Shown: positions 9,117 to 17,321 of the stretch, piece after piece
How positions within the stretch are numbered: the stretch's first letter is position 1
Layout: each line of letters begins with the position of its first letter
Source of the DNA: Proteiniborus sp. MB09-C3
GTDB taxonomy: Bacteria > Bacillota > Clostridia > Tissierellales > Proteiniboraceae
DNA: 64,000 bases
Direction: 5' to 3'
NCBI RefSeq assembly: GCF_030263895.1
Contig: NZ_CP127161.1
Span: 1,116,001-1,180,000, forward strand
The notes under the pieces: model-generated
What the model was told of the DNA's origin: nothing
Seen by the model: the letters and a program-made list of their open reading frames with translations, nothing else
Databases searched by the model: none
Translations under genes and position numbers: made by a program

Positions 9117-9788
9117 ATGTTCAAACATTTGAAAGCAGATGTCAGAGCAGTGAGAGAAAGAGACCCAGCAGCTAAAAGCTTACCAGAGGTACTATTTTGT
9201 TATCCAGGACTTCATGCCATAATGTTTCATAGAGTTTCCCATTGGCTCTATGAAAGAAAGCTCTTTTTCATAGCCAGATTTATATCAACAATAGCTAGAT
9301 TTTTAACTGCAATAGACATACATCCAGGGGCTAAAATAGGAGAAGGAGTTTTTATTGACCACGGAATAGGTGTAGTAATAGGCGAAACTGCAGAAGTAGG
9401 AAATGACGTAACTATATATCAAGGAGTAACCCTCGGAGGAACAGGAAAGGATACAGGCAAAAGACATCCTACTATAGGAAACAATGTAATGGTGAGCAGT
9501 GGTGCCAAAGTGCTTGGACCCTTTAAAGTAGGAGATAATTCTAAAATAGGCGCAGGCTCTGTAGTGCTGAAGGAGGTGCCGCCAAACTGTACTGTAGTCG
9601 GAGTTCCAGGTAGAATTGTGGTAAAGGAAAATAAAATCAGTTCATTAGAAGAAAGGTGCATCGATCTTGATCAGATAAAGCTTCCTGACCCTGTAGCACA
9701 AGAGCTAGAAAGCTTAAGAAAAAGAATAGTTGAGCTGGAGAACCGCGTTTATAATTTAATTGGGAGGGATAATAATGAGGTTTTATAA
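9117..9788 (+). CDS. cysE: Serine O-acetyltransferase
   Basis: Acetylates serine with acetyl-CoA, the first step of cysteine synthesis. 223 residues. An N-terminal helical segment is followed by the left-handed beta-helix hexapeptide core: DIHPGAKIGEGVFIDHGIG, VVIGETAEVGNDVTIYQGV, TLGGTG, HPTIGNNVMVSSGAKVLG. A charged C-terminal helix ends the protein. Start ATG 9117 follows AAGAGGGA. It is the first gene behind the cysteine T-box and overlaps cysS by 14 bases, so cysteine supply and charging are co-regulated. Confidence 0.96.
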   Translation: MFKHLKADVRAVRERDPAAKSLPEVLFCYPGLHAIMFHRVSHWLYERKLFFIARFISTIARFLTAIDIHPGAKIGEGVFIDHGIGVVIGETAEVGNDVTIYQGVTLGGTGKDTGKRHPTIGNNVMVSSGAKVLGPFKVGDNSKIGAGSVVLKEVPPNCTVVGVPGRIVVKENKISSLEERCIDLDQIKLPDPVAQELESLRKRIVELENRVYNLIGRDNNEVL

Positions 9789-11175
9789 TACACTGACGAG
9801 AAAAAAGGAAGAGTTTAAGCCAATTAAACAAGACAAAGTTACTATTTATGTGTGTGGGCCTACTGTATATAATTATATTCATGTAGGAAATGCACGACCC
9901 CTAGTAGTTTTTGACGTATTACGAAGATATTTAGAATATAAAAATTTTACTGTAGATTATTTAGTGAATTTTACAGATATTGATGATAAACTTATAAATA
10001 AAGCTAATGAAGATGGAACTACTGTAAAAGAGATTGCAGAAAAATTTATTGAAGAGTATCTAAATGATGCAAGAGGACTTATGCTCAAGGAAGAATCTAC
10101 AAACCATCCAAAGGCTACTGAGCATATAACAGATATAGTGAACTTTATTCAGGAGCTTGTAGAGAAAGGATATGCTTATAGTGCTAATGGTGATGTGTAT
10201 TTTGACATAGCTAAGCTGGACGACTATGGAAAATTATCAAAGAAAAATATTGAGGATTTAGTATCGGGAGCTAGAGTAGAAGTAAATGAATTAAAAAGAA
10301 ATCCTATGGACTTTACTCTATGGAAAAGCGCAAAGCCAGGAGAACCTTCATGGGATAGTCCTTGGGGCATGGGCAGGCCAGGATGGCATATAGAATGCTC
10401 TGTAATGGCAAGAAGGTATTTAGGAGATACTATTGACATACATGCCGGTGGGGAAGATTTACAATTTCCCCACCATGAGAATGAAATAGCACAAAGCGAA
10501 AGCCTTACAGGGAAGCCTTTTGCAAACTATTGGCTTCATAATGCTATGATTAATGTGGAAAATCAAAAAATGTCAAAATCCTTAATGAATTTCTTTACAG
10601 TCAGAGAAATAAGTAAGGAGTTTGATTTAGAAGTATTAAGATTCTTTATACTTTCAGCTCATTATAGAAAGCCTGTGAACTTTAGCAGAGAATTTGTAGA
10701 GCAGGCTAAAAATGGCCTTGATAGATTGTATAATGGTAAGAAAAACCTTGAATATTTGATCAATAATACTGAGGAAAAAACATTAATAGATAAGGACAAT
10801 GAAATAAAAGAGGAAATAATTGAACTAAAGAAAAAGTTTATAGACAGTATGGAGGATGACATAAATACTGCTGATGCAATATCATCTCTATTTGAAATAG
10901 TAAAGGTAGGCAATTCTAAATTAAATCAAGATTCACCTAAAGAACTAGCAGTATTTGCTTATGATATTTTGATGGAGCTTAGCGGAATTTTGGGTATATT
11001 GAATAAAGAAGATGAACTATTAGATGAAGAAATTGCTGAACTCATAGATAAAAGGGCAGAGGCTAGAAAGAATAAAGATTTTAAACTAGCTGATCAAATA
11101 AGAGATAATTTAAAAGAAAAAGGAATAATACTTGAAGACACAAAAGATGGAGTAAAGTGGAAGAGGGTTAGATAG
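9775..11175 (+). CDS. cysS: Cysteinyl-tRNA synthetase
   Basis: Class I synthetase, 466 residues. Cys27 in YVCGPTVYNYIHVGNAR is a zinc ligand and HVGN (36-39) is the HIGH-type motif. Further zinc-site residues lie in WHIECS and in GGEDLQFPHHENE; the KMSKS motif is QKMSKSLMN. Start ATG 9775 follows GGGAGG at 9762-9767; the longer in-frame start at 9760 would overlap that site. The gene overlaps the end of cysE and is four bases from mrnC. Confidence 0.96.
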   Translation: MRFYNTLTRKKEEFKPIKQDKVTIYVCGPTVYNYIHVGNARPLVVFDVLRRYLEYKNFTVDYLVNFTDIDDKLINKANEDGTTVKEIAEKFIEEYLNDARGLMLKEESTNHPKATEHITDIVNFIQELVEKGYAYSANGDVYFDIAKLDDYGKLSKKNIEDLVSGARVEVNELKRNPMDFTLWKSAKPGEPSWDSPWGMGRPGWHIECSVMARRYLGDTIDIHAGGEDLQFPHHENEIAQSESLTGKPFANYWLHNAMINVENQKMSKSLMNFFTVREISKEFDLEVLRFFILSAHYRKPVNFSREFVEQAKNGLDRLYNGKKNLEYLINNTEEKTLIDKDNEIKEEIIELKKKFIDSMEDDINTADAISSLFEIVKVGNSKLNQDSPKELAVFAYDILMELSGILGILNKEDELLDEEIAELIDKRAEARKNKDFKLADQIRDNLKEKGIILEDTKDGVKWKRVR

Positions 11176-11179
11176 CACA

Positions 11180-11611
11180 ATGGAGAAAGATTTATTTGAT
11201 GGATTTAAAAGCATATGTAAAGACTGGGGAGTAGACCTTAAAATGTTATCTCCCCTGCAGCTTGCTTATATAGGAGATGCAGTATATGAGCTTTTCATAA
11301 GAACATTTTTAATAGGTAAGAAAAACATATCTGTTAACGAGCTTCATAAAGAAGCCATAGAATATGTAAATGCTAAAGCTCAGGCAGATATAACCCATTA
11401 TTTAGAGGATAAGCTCACAGAAGAAGAATGGCAAATGGTTAAGAGAGGCAGAAATGCAAAATCAGGCTCTGCGCCTAAAAATGCAAACCTTTTGGACTAT
11501 AGATATGCAACTGGTTTTGAAACCCTAATAGGTTTTTTGTATCTTAACGGAAAGTACGAAAGAATTTTGGAGATTTTTGGTATGATAATAAACGAGAATG
11601 GGTGCGAATAA
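11180..11611 (+). CDS. mrnC: Mini-ribonuclease III
   Basis: RNase III-type catalytic domain without a dsRNA-binding domain, 143 residues, processing 23S rRNA ends in Firmicutes. The motif [19 protein letters not shown] (about 24-42) holds the catalytic acidic residue, and [15 protein letters not shown] matches the conserved second block. It lies directly after cysS, the usual place for mrnC in Firmicutes. Confidence 0.94.
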   Translation: MEKDLFDGFKSICKDWGVDLKMLSPLQLAYIGDAVYELFIRTFLIGKKNISVNELHKEAIEYVNAKAQADITHYLEDKLTEEEWQMVKRGRNAKSGSAPKNANLLDYRYATGFETLIGFLYLNGKYERILEIFGMIINENGCE

Positions 11612-11627
11612 TAAGGGGGAAATAATA

Positions 11628-12392
11628 ATGCTTAAGGTAAGCTTACTAAGATATACTCAAGATGCAGAAAAACTCATAGCTGCTGCGGCAAAGCTATGCT
11701 ATTCATCAGTAGGAGTAGCAGACATTGAAGAAAAGCTTGATGATGAAAAGACTCAAAGCTTTATAGAAATGCTTATGGAACTAGGACATGAATCGCCAAT
11801 CGAGCATGTTTCATTTACCTTTGGAGTTGAAGGAGTAAGTAGAGTCTTAACTCATCAATTAGTAAGACATAGAATTGGAGCTTCTTATTCTCAGCAATCT
11901 CAAAGATATGTGAAGCTTCAACAATTTGATTATATAATTCCACCATCAATAGAAGCTATACCAGAAGCTAAGGTAATGTTTATCGAGGCTATGGAGCAGG
12001 ATCAAAAATACTATAATGAATTGACAGATATACTGTTTACAAAGCATTATGAAAGACTTAGACAAGCAGGAAGCAGCGAGAACAAGGCTAGAAAAGATGC
12101 AGAAAAAATGGCTATTGAAGATGCTAGATATGTATTTCCTAACGCATGTGAAACAAAGATTGTATTTACAATGAATGCGAGGGCACTATTTAACTTTTTT
12201 AATAAAAGATGCTGTAATAGAGCACAATGGGAAATAAGAGAGCTAGCTACAGAGATGTTAAGGCTCGTAAAAGAAGTTGCACCATCACTTTTCAAATATT
12301 CAGGCCCAGGCTGTATAAACGGACAATGCCCAGAAGGAAAAATGACTTGTGGAAAGATTAAAGAAGTAAGAGAAAAATTTGGGAACTTGTAG
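11628..12392 (+). CDS. thyX: Flavin-dependent thymidylate synthase
   Basis: Makes dTMP from dUMP using FAD, NADPH and methylene-THF. The ThyX signature [12 protein letters not shown] (RHR-x7-S type) is present, with further blocks [16 protein letters not shown] and [21 protein letters not shown]. The C-terminal [17 protein letters not shown] holds several cysteines. Start ATG 11628 follows AAGGGGG at 11613-11619; an upstream in-frame start at 11598 would overlap mrnC. 254 residues. Confidence 0.95.
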   Translation: MLKVSLLRYTQDAEKLIAAAAKLCYSSVGVADIEEKLDDEKTQSFIEMLMELGHESPIEHVSFTFGVEGVSRVLTHQLVRHRIGASYSQQSQRYVKLQQFDYIIPPSIEAIPEAKVMFIEAMEQDQKYYNELTDILFTKHYERLRQAGSSENKARKDAEKMAIEDARYVFPNACETKIVFTMNARALFNFFNKRCCNRAQWEIRELATEMLRLVKEVAPSLFKYSGPGCINGQCPEGKMTCGKIKEVREKFGNL

Positions 12393-12397
12393 ATAAG

Positions 12398-12592
12398 GAA
12401 AACTTAAACAAAATACACACTCACGGTTTCGGTCACGAATAATTCTATAGCTCATTCCGGTAAAAAATCCTACAACTTGCAAACTCGCTACGCTCAAACA
12501 GTGCAAGTTGCTTAACGGATTTTTTAACTGCATTCGCTAAGAATTATAGTCGTGCCCTGCAAATGTTCGCTTAGTATTTTGTTTAAGTTTTC
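12398..12592. mobile_element. 195-bp foldback (MITE-like) element
   Basis: Perfect 19-base terminal inverted repeats (12398-12416 and 12574-12592) begin GAAAACTTAAACAAAATAC. Inside are nested complementary arms: CACGAATAATTCT facing AGAATTATAGTCGTG, GGTAAAAAATCC facing GGATTTTTTAAC, and AACTTGC facing GCAAGTT. The whole stretch can fold into one long cruciform. No ORF is present. It sits six bases after the thyX stop and before the rlmB ribosome-binding site. Confidence 0.75.
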
Positions 12593-12650
12593 AACATGCG
12601 GGTGCTAAATTACTAAATTTTATCAAAATAAAGGTAAGAGGTGGAAACAT

Positions 12651-13397
12651 ATGAGAGAAGAAGGCTATGTAGAAGGACGTAATCCAGTAATAGAAGCCAT
12701 AAAAGGCGAAAGAGAAATAGATAAGATACTAATTGCAAAAGGCTCAGAGCAAGGCTCAATACAAAAAATAATAGGAATGGCAAAGGATAAAAAAATTGTA
12801 ATACAATACGTAGAAAAAGCAAAGCTAGATGCAATGTCAGAAACTAAAGCTCATCAAGGAGTAATAGCATTAGTTACACCATATTCATACAAAACAGTAG
12901 ATGACATAATGAAAACAGCAGAAGATAAAAATGAAGATCCTTTTATAATAATATTAGATGAAATAGAAGACCCTCATAATCTTGGTGCAATTATCCGAAC
13001 AGCAGAATGTGCAGGAGCTCATGGTGTAATAATACCTAAAAGAAGAGCCGTAGGACTAACTCCTGTAGTTATAAAAGCCTCAGCAGGAGCAGTAGAGCAT
13101 ATGAATATTGCAAAGGTGTCTAATATTGCTTCTACAATTGAAGAGCTTAAAGAAAGAGGAGTATGGATATATGGGGCAGATATGGGAGGAGAACAAGATT
13201 ATTTCCAAAGAGATCTAACTGGTCCTATAGCAATAGTAGTTGGAAGTGAAGGAAAAGGAATAGGCAGATTAATAAAAGAAAAGTGCGATTTTCTAATTAA
13301 AATACCTATGGCAGGAAAAGTAGCTTCACTAAATGCTTCAGTTGCTGCTTCTGTAATGATGTATGAAGTATTGAGACAAAGAGGTTTAAAAGAATGA
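12651..13397 (+). CDS. rlmB: 23S rRNA (guanosine-2'-O-)-methyltransferase RlmB, TrmH/SpoU family
   Basis: A 248-residue SPOUT methyltransferase. The N-terminal L30e-like substrate-binding domain starts GYVEGRNPVIEAIKG. The trefoil-knot SAM site is formed by DEIEDPHNLGAIIRTAECAG, VGSEGKGI and IPMAGKVASLNASVAASV. Start ATG 12651 follows AAGAGGTGG. It overlaps nothing but is two bases from rae1, so the pair is one operon. Confidence 0.94.
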   Translation: MREEGYVEGRNPVIEAIKGEREIDKILIAKGSEQGSIQKIIGMAKDKKIVIQYVEKAKLDAMSETKAHQGVIALVTPYSYKTVDDIMKTAEDKNEDPFIIILDEIEDPHNLGAIIRTAECAGAHGVIIPKRRAVGLTPVVIKASAGAVEHMNIAKVSNIASTIEELKERGVWIYGADMGGEQDYFQRDLTGPIAIVVGSEGKGIGRLIKEKCDFLIKIPMAGKVASLNASVAASVMMYEVLRQRGLKE

Positions 13398-13398
13398 C

Positions 13399-13920
13399 AT
13401 GAGAAGCAATGCTAAAGAGTACCTGTTTGTTGATGGGTACAATATCATAAACAATTGGAGCAACCTAAGAGAATTGTCAAAGCAGAGCCTAGAGATTTCT
13501 AGGAATGAATTGATTGAGATATTGGCTGAGTATCAATCATATACAGGAATAAAGGTTGTTATAGTCTTTGATGCACATTTTGTAAAAGGAAGTATGGAGA
13601 AAAAAGAGACCTTTAAAGGCGTTGACATTGTCTATACAAAGGAGAAGGAAAGTGCGGATCATTATATTGAACGAACATTAGATGCCATTGGAAGGACAAA
13701 AAAAGTAAGAGTAGCTACATCAGACTGGATCGAACAACAGGTGGTAATGGGCAGGGGAGGAACTAGGATTTCAGCTAGGGAGCTAAAGCTTGAAGTAGAG
13801 CATTATAAAGATATGATTAGGAAAAAAAATAAAGTAACTAACGAAACAAACGATCTTTTAATAGGGCGATTAGATAAAGCAACTTTAGAAAAGCTTGAAA
13901 AGCTTAGAAAGAATAAGTAA
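13399..13920 (+). CDS. rae1: NYN-domain ribosome-associated endoribonuclease Rae1 (YacP)
   Basis: A 173-residue PIN/NYN-fold protein. Conserved acidic positions are in LFVDGYNIINNW (near the N-terminus), VVIVFDAH, and YTKEKESADHYIE, with VATSDWIEQQVVMGRG near the end of the domain. In Bacillus, Rae1/YacP cleaves mRNA in the ribosomal A site. It lies between rlmB and sigH as in most Firmicutes. Confidence 0.9.
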   Translation: MRSNAKEYLFVDGYNIINNWSNLRELSKQSLEISRNELIEILAEYQSYTGIKVVIVFDAHFVKGSMEKKETFKGVDIVYTKEKESADHYIERTLDAIGRTKKVRVATSDWIEQQVVMGRGGTRISARELKLEVEHYKDMIRKKNKVTNETNDLLIGRLDKATLEKLEKLRKNK

Positions 13921-13925
13921 ATGCC

Positions 13926-13954
13926 TTGACTATAATATTAAATATATATATAAT
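13926..13954 (+). promoter_or_regulatory. Promoter upstream of sigH
   Basis: TTGACT (13926-13931), 17-base spacer, TATAAT (13949-13954). It lies right after the rae1 stop, 46 bases before the sigH start. Confidence 0.75.
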
Positions 13955-14000
13955 GATTGTATGCATGGAACGTTTCAACATTTTGCTGGAGGGGATGCTA

Positions 14001-14648
14001 GTGGGATTAAGTATATATAAAGATTTATCGGCAGATGAATATGATGCTATGGATGACGAAAAGATAATTGATGATGCTAGAGATGGTGACCCTGAGGCGC
14101 TAGAATATCTTATAAAGAAGTACAAAAATTTTGTACGGGCTAAGGCAAGATCATATTTTCTAATTGGGGCAGATAAAGAGGACATCATTCAAGAGGGGAT
14201 GATAGGTCTTTATAAAGCAATACGCGACTATAATCAGGACAAGCTTACCTCTTTTAGAGCTTTTGCTGAGCTGTGTATAACTCGACAAATAATAACTGCT
14301 ATTAAAACTGCAACTAGACAAAAACATATACCTTTAAATTCATATGTATCATTAAATAAGCCTATTTATGATGAAGAATCAGACAGAACTCTTCTTGATG
14401 TACTTACAGGAGCTAAGATAACAGATCCAGAAGAATTGATAATAAGTAGAGAAGAGCTGCAAAGTATTGAGAGCAAAATAGGCGAGATTCTAAGTGATCT
14501 TGAATGGGAAGTATTGATGTCATATCTTCAAGGTAAGTCTTACCAAGAGATAGCAGTAGATTTAAATAGACATGTTAAATCAATTGACAATGCTCTTCAA
14601 AGAGTAAAGAGAAAACTAGAAAGATATTTAGAAATTAAAGATGCCTAA
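14001..14648 (+). CDS. sigH: RNA polymerase sigma factor SigH
   Basis: Alternative sigma factor, 215 residues, of the SigH (Spo0H) type. Region 2 includes EDIIQEGMIGLYKAIRDY and FRAFAELCITRQIITAIKTATRQKH; region 4 is SYQEIAVDLNRHVKSIDNALQRVKRKLE. Start GTG 14001 is chosen because GGAGGGG (13988-13994) touches ATG 13995 but is 6 bases from 14001, and SigH proteins begin near this point. It normally precedes tuf or rpmG; here the tRNA-Thr island separates them. Confidence 0.93.
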   Translation: MGLSIYKDLSADEYDAMDDEKIIDDARDGDPEALEYLIKKYKNFVRAKARSYFLIGADKEDIIQEGMIGLYKAIRDYNQDKLTSFRAFAELCITRQIITAIKTATRQKHIPLNSYVSLNKPIYDEESDRTLLDVLTGAKITDPEELIISREELQSIESKIGEILSDLEWEVLMSYLQGKSYQEIAVDLNRHVKSIDNALQRVKRKLERYLEIKDA

Positions 14649-14670
14649 TTTTTATTCAATATTTTGACTA

Positions 14671-14699
14671 TTGACATAAAATCAGGCTAATAGTAAACT
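14671..14699 (+). promoter_or_regulatory. Promoter of tRNA-Thr
   Basis: TTGACA (14671-14676), 17-base spacer, TAAACT (14694-14699), 22 bases before the tRNA. Confidence 0.65.
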
Positions 14700-14721
14700 T
14701 ATCTAAGTGATGGCTATAAAT

Positions 14722-14797
14722 GCCCATGTAGCTCAGGAGGTAGAGCACTTGCATGGTAAGCAAGAGGTCAGCGGTTCGAGTCCGCTCGTGGGCTCCA
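14722..14797 (+). tRNA. tRNA-Thr (anticodon GGT)
   Basis: 76 bases fold as a cloverleaf. The acceptor arm GCCCATG pairs with CGTGGGC, the anticodon stem CTTGC/GCAAG encloses ATGGTAA with anticodon GGT, the T-arm carries GGTTCGAGTCC, and CCA is encoded. Its 3' 48 bases recur at 22848-22895, so it is the integration site of the island that follows. Confidence 0.97.
14750..14797 (+). repeat. Left attachment repeat (3' part of tRNA-Thr)
   Basis: This 48-base stretch, from the end of the anticodon stem's 5' arm to CCA, matches 22848-22895 at 46 of 48 positions. Integrases commonly use tRNA 3' ends and leave the tRNA whole at one end and a fragment at the other, as here. Confidence 0.85.
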
Positions 14798-14814
14798 CTA
14801 AAGATAAGTAATTG

Positions 14815-14837
14815 ACACCTTTACAGGTGTTTTTTTA
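14815..14837 (+). terminator. Terminator after tRNA-Thr
   Basis: ACACCT (14815-14820) pairs with AGGTGT (14825-14830), followed by T7. Confidence 0.75.
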
Positions 14838-14878
14838 TTTTTTGAATTAGCTTAATAATATGATAAAAAATACATACA

Positions 14879-14898
14879 TAGCTAACACGTAGCTAACA
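14879..14898. repeat. Paired TAGCTAACA direct repeats next to left attachment site
   Basis: TAGCTAACA occurs at 14879-14887 and 14890-14898, an 11-base period, about 80 bases inside the island. A related AAGCTAACC lies at 22801-22809 near the other end. They could be integrase arm-binding sites; this is inference. Confidence 0.4.
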
Positions 14899-14924
14899 AA
14901 TTACTTAACCTTCTAAACCTTTAA

Positions 14925-15190
14925 TTATAATTTTTCCATAGTTATAATATTACTAACAATAGTTGTTGATCCAGCAATAAAAATACCTAATGGCCATATT
15001 TCTTTTTTCATTAATAATCCAATACATCCACTTGCTATAAGTATAGTCCCAATACCTAGTCCAACTAAACAACCCTTATATTTAACTTCTGATGGTATCT
15101 TAGATATTTTTTCTGCTCTTTCAATTGCTTTTTCTGTTTTAGATAGTGCTTTTTTGTTATCTGTAAAAGTTTTTCATTAATAGTATTCAT
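14925..15190 (-). pseudogene. Small two-helix membrane protein, frameshifted
   Basis: On the minus strand ATG at 15190 (or 15202) opens MNTINEK; the downstream frame reads NKKALSKTEKAIERAEKIS, then two hydrophobic helices (LVGLGIGTILIASGCIGLLM and WPLGIFIAGSTTIVSNII) to TAA at 14925. The two parts are in different frames near 15170, so one base was gained or lost. The charged N-terminal helix plus two membrane segments is the only visible architecture; family unknown. It lies at the island's left end. Confidence 0.5.
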
Positions 15191-15202
15191 TTTTATAGCC
15201 AT

Positions 15203-15505
15203 TCCTTTCGCTTCGCTCAAGGCACAAAACGTAATGAAAAAGTGCTTTTGAGCGTTATTTGTTTTATAATTAACCCCATAGGGATTTCGGTAAACTACAA
15301 ATCACGGGGAGGTGAGTGGGCTGTCTGACTTGTCAGATGACCGTATTTTTATATGTGTAGAACGCCTTTTCAAGCACAAATAAGTGTACCTTAGAGTACG
15401 TAACCTTATCTTTGTTTAAACAATCTCGTTTAAATGCCAGGCGTTCAGTCAATGCCGTATCTCCCTATAATTCTTATGAACTTTCTAGTTCAGAAAGGAG
15501 TCCCT
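15203..15505 (+). ncRNA. Structured 5' non-coding region of IS110 element (bridge-RNA candidate)
   Basis: About 300 bases without an ORF precede the IS110 transposase. Strong hairpins: CGCTCAA.GCAC with GTGC..TTGAGCG (15214-15254), CCCC/GGGG (15274-15309), TCTGAC/GTCAGA (15324-15337) and GTAC/GTAC near 15387. Many IS110 members encode the guide bridge RNA in the non-coding end upstream of the transposase; length and position fit. Element ends and guide loops are not determined. Confidence 0.5.
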
Positions 15506-16751
15506 ATGGCTTTAAAAATCGTGTACAAAATCTGCTGCGGAATTGATGTTCACAAAACTTTTGTTGTAGCCTGCATCGCTTCCACCGATAAACAAGGTGT
15601 TACCACCTACAAGAGCCATCGCTTTTCCACCTACACCAAAGGTCTGAAAGAGCTGTTACAATGGCTGCTTGAATCTAATTGTAAGGATGTCTGCATGGAA
15701 TCTACAGGTAAATACTGGATTCCCGTGTACAACGTCTTGGAAAAAGACTGTTCTATTGTGCTTGCACATCCTAAATACGTTAAGGCTATTCGTGGTAAAA
15801 ACTGACAAGAAAGATGCTAAATGGATTGCTGACCTGTTTAAGCATGATCTTGTTGCCGGTAGCTTTATGCCCCCTGCTGATATTCGCCAGCTACGCGACC
15901 TTATGCGCTATCGTTACAAACTAACCTGCTTTATGTCCAGTGAAAAGAACCGTCTTCAAAACTGTCTCACGGTTTCCAACATTCAATTGTCTTCCGTTGT
16001 CTCCGACACTTTTGGTAAAAGTGCTCAAAAGATTCTGAATAAGATTCTTGAAAATCCTCTAGATACTTCATTCGATATTGAACCTTTAATTCACGGCTCT
16101 ATGAAGGGTAAAATTCCTGAATTACAGCTCGCCGTTGATGGGCATATCTCCCCGCAACAGGCTGGTAAATTAAAGATTATCAAGAAGCACTTTGAAGATT
16201 TGGAATCCCGGAAATCAGAGTTAGAAGAACTGATTCTTGTGCTCGCCAGCCCCTATCAACAAGAACTCGACCTAATCCTAACCGCTCCATCTTTTAAAAA
16301 CATCTTCTCTGCAATCACAATCATTTCAGAGATTGGTGTTAATATGGAGGCTTTTCCTTCGGCGAAACACTTGTGTTCATGGGCAGGGCTTACACCTACC
16401 AACAATGAAAGTGCAGGGAAGAAAAAATCTGTCCGGGTTTCCAAAGCTGGATGCTATATTAAACCACTTCTTGTTCAATGTGCCAACTCTGTGGTTAAAA
16501 GTGAAAAGCATCCAGAAATCCGTAACCGCTACCTTCGTTTAAGAAAGCGTCGTGGTCACAAGAAGGCAATCATTGCAATAGCAAGAATGCTTCTAACAGC
16601 ATTATACAACATGTTGAAGAAAAATGAACCATACAATGCTGAACTTTACAGAAACTCTGACGTTATTCCTGTCAATCGCGAGATTACTGTAGAGCAGGCT
16701 ATACAATTAGCAAAATTCCAAGGTTACAGAATTAAGTCAGCTACTGAATAA
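15506..16751 (+). pseudogene. IS110-family transposase, one frameshift
   Basis: The N-terminal part begins ATG 15506 (AAAGGAG at 15494-15500) and reads GIDVHK, CMESTGKYWIP and AHPKYVKAIRGKN before TGA at 15803-15805. The other frame continues TDKKDAKWIADLF through to 16751. Together they give the DEDD RuvC-like domain and the C-terminal transposase_20 domain (TIISEIGVNMEAFPSAKHL, then WAGLTPTNNESAGKKKS with the likely catalytic serine). One base lost in an A-run (15797-15801) explains the break; a sequencing error is possible. Its G+C is higher than its neighbours, a sign of transfer. Confidence 0.85.
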
Positions 16752-16834
16752 CCTTAATTTTGTCTATATATTCAATTTTTTGAAGCCACCGCAAGATGGC
16801 TTGTTTGCTATGCCCTTAAGTGAAGTGCCAATCC

Positions 16835-17179
16835 CTAGTTTTCTTTTTCAACCTTATCCTCCATTATATATGAATGTTTTTCTAAAATCTGTTTAATGAG
16901 TTTATCACTTATAATATCAACTCCAAGTTGTTTCATTAATATTTGTAAGAACTTTAATCTATTTAATGTTTCAGAAATAGTGCGATTAAATAACACCGGG
17001 TTTATCCAAATATTAATAAGTAACATGAATATCTCAGCACATTCATTTGGAAACTCCGTATTAATAGAACCATCTTCTATTCCTTCGTGTATTATTTCAC
17101 TTAAAATAGGTGCATCATTGTTAATTTTTGTTTTAATGCCAAAAACTACAAATTGTGAGTTTTTGATTTGACTAATTAC
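16835..17179 (-). pseudogene. TetR-type regulator, C-terminal fragment
   Basis: An open stretch of 114 codons on the minus strand has no start at its 5' end, which stops at TAG 17182-17180. The peptide (SEIIHEGIEDGSINTEFP, ECAEIFMLLINIWINPVLF) looks like the ligand-binding C-terminal domain of TetR regulators; the DNA-binding N-terminus is missing. The break coincides with the left side of the IS1380-like element. Family call is by resemblance only. Confidence 0.5.
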
Positions 17180-17321
17180 CTAAGTTTCGTACAAACGAAA
17201 CAGCTTTGGTTTCAATAATATTCCATATGCATTCTTCCAAAAAATAACTAAAGGATAATACCAAGCCTTGAAGTATAATTTTCTTACTAGAGAAAAATTA
17301 AAGAAAGGCAGGTATTATCCT

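Larger units (their letters stand above)
15203..16802 (+). mobile_element. IS110-family insertion sequence (approximate limits)
   Basis: Contains the long 5' non-coding region, a frameshifted DEDD transposase (15506-16751) and a short 3' end with a hairpin AAGCCA/TGGCTT (16783-16802). IS110 elements lack clear terminal inverted repeats, so the limits are guesses. Confidence 0.6.

Noticed and set aside
16896-17171. Plus-strand 91-aa ORF
   Set aside because: No ribosome-binding site; it is the shadow of the minus-strand TetR fragment.
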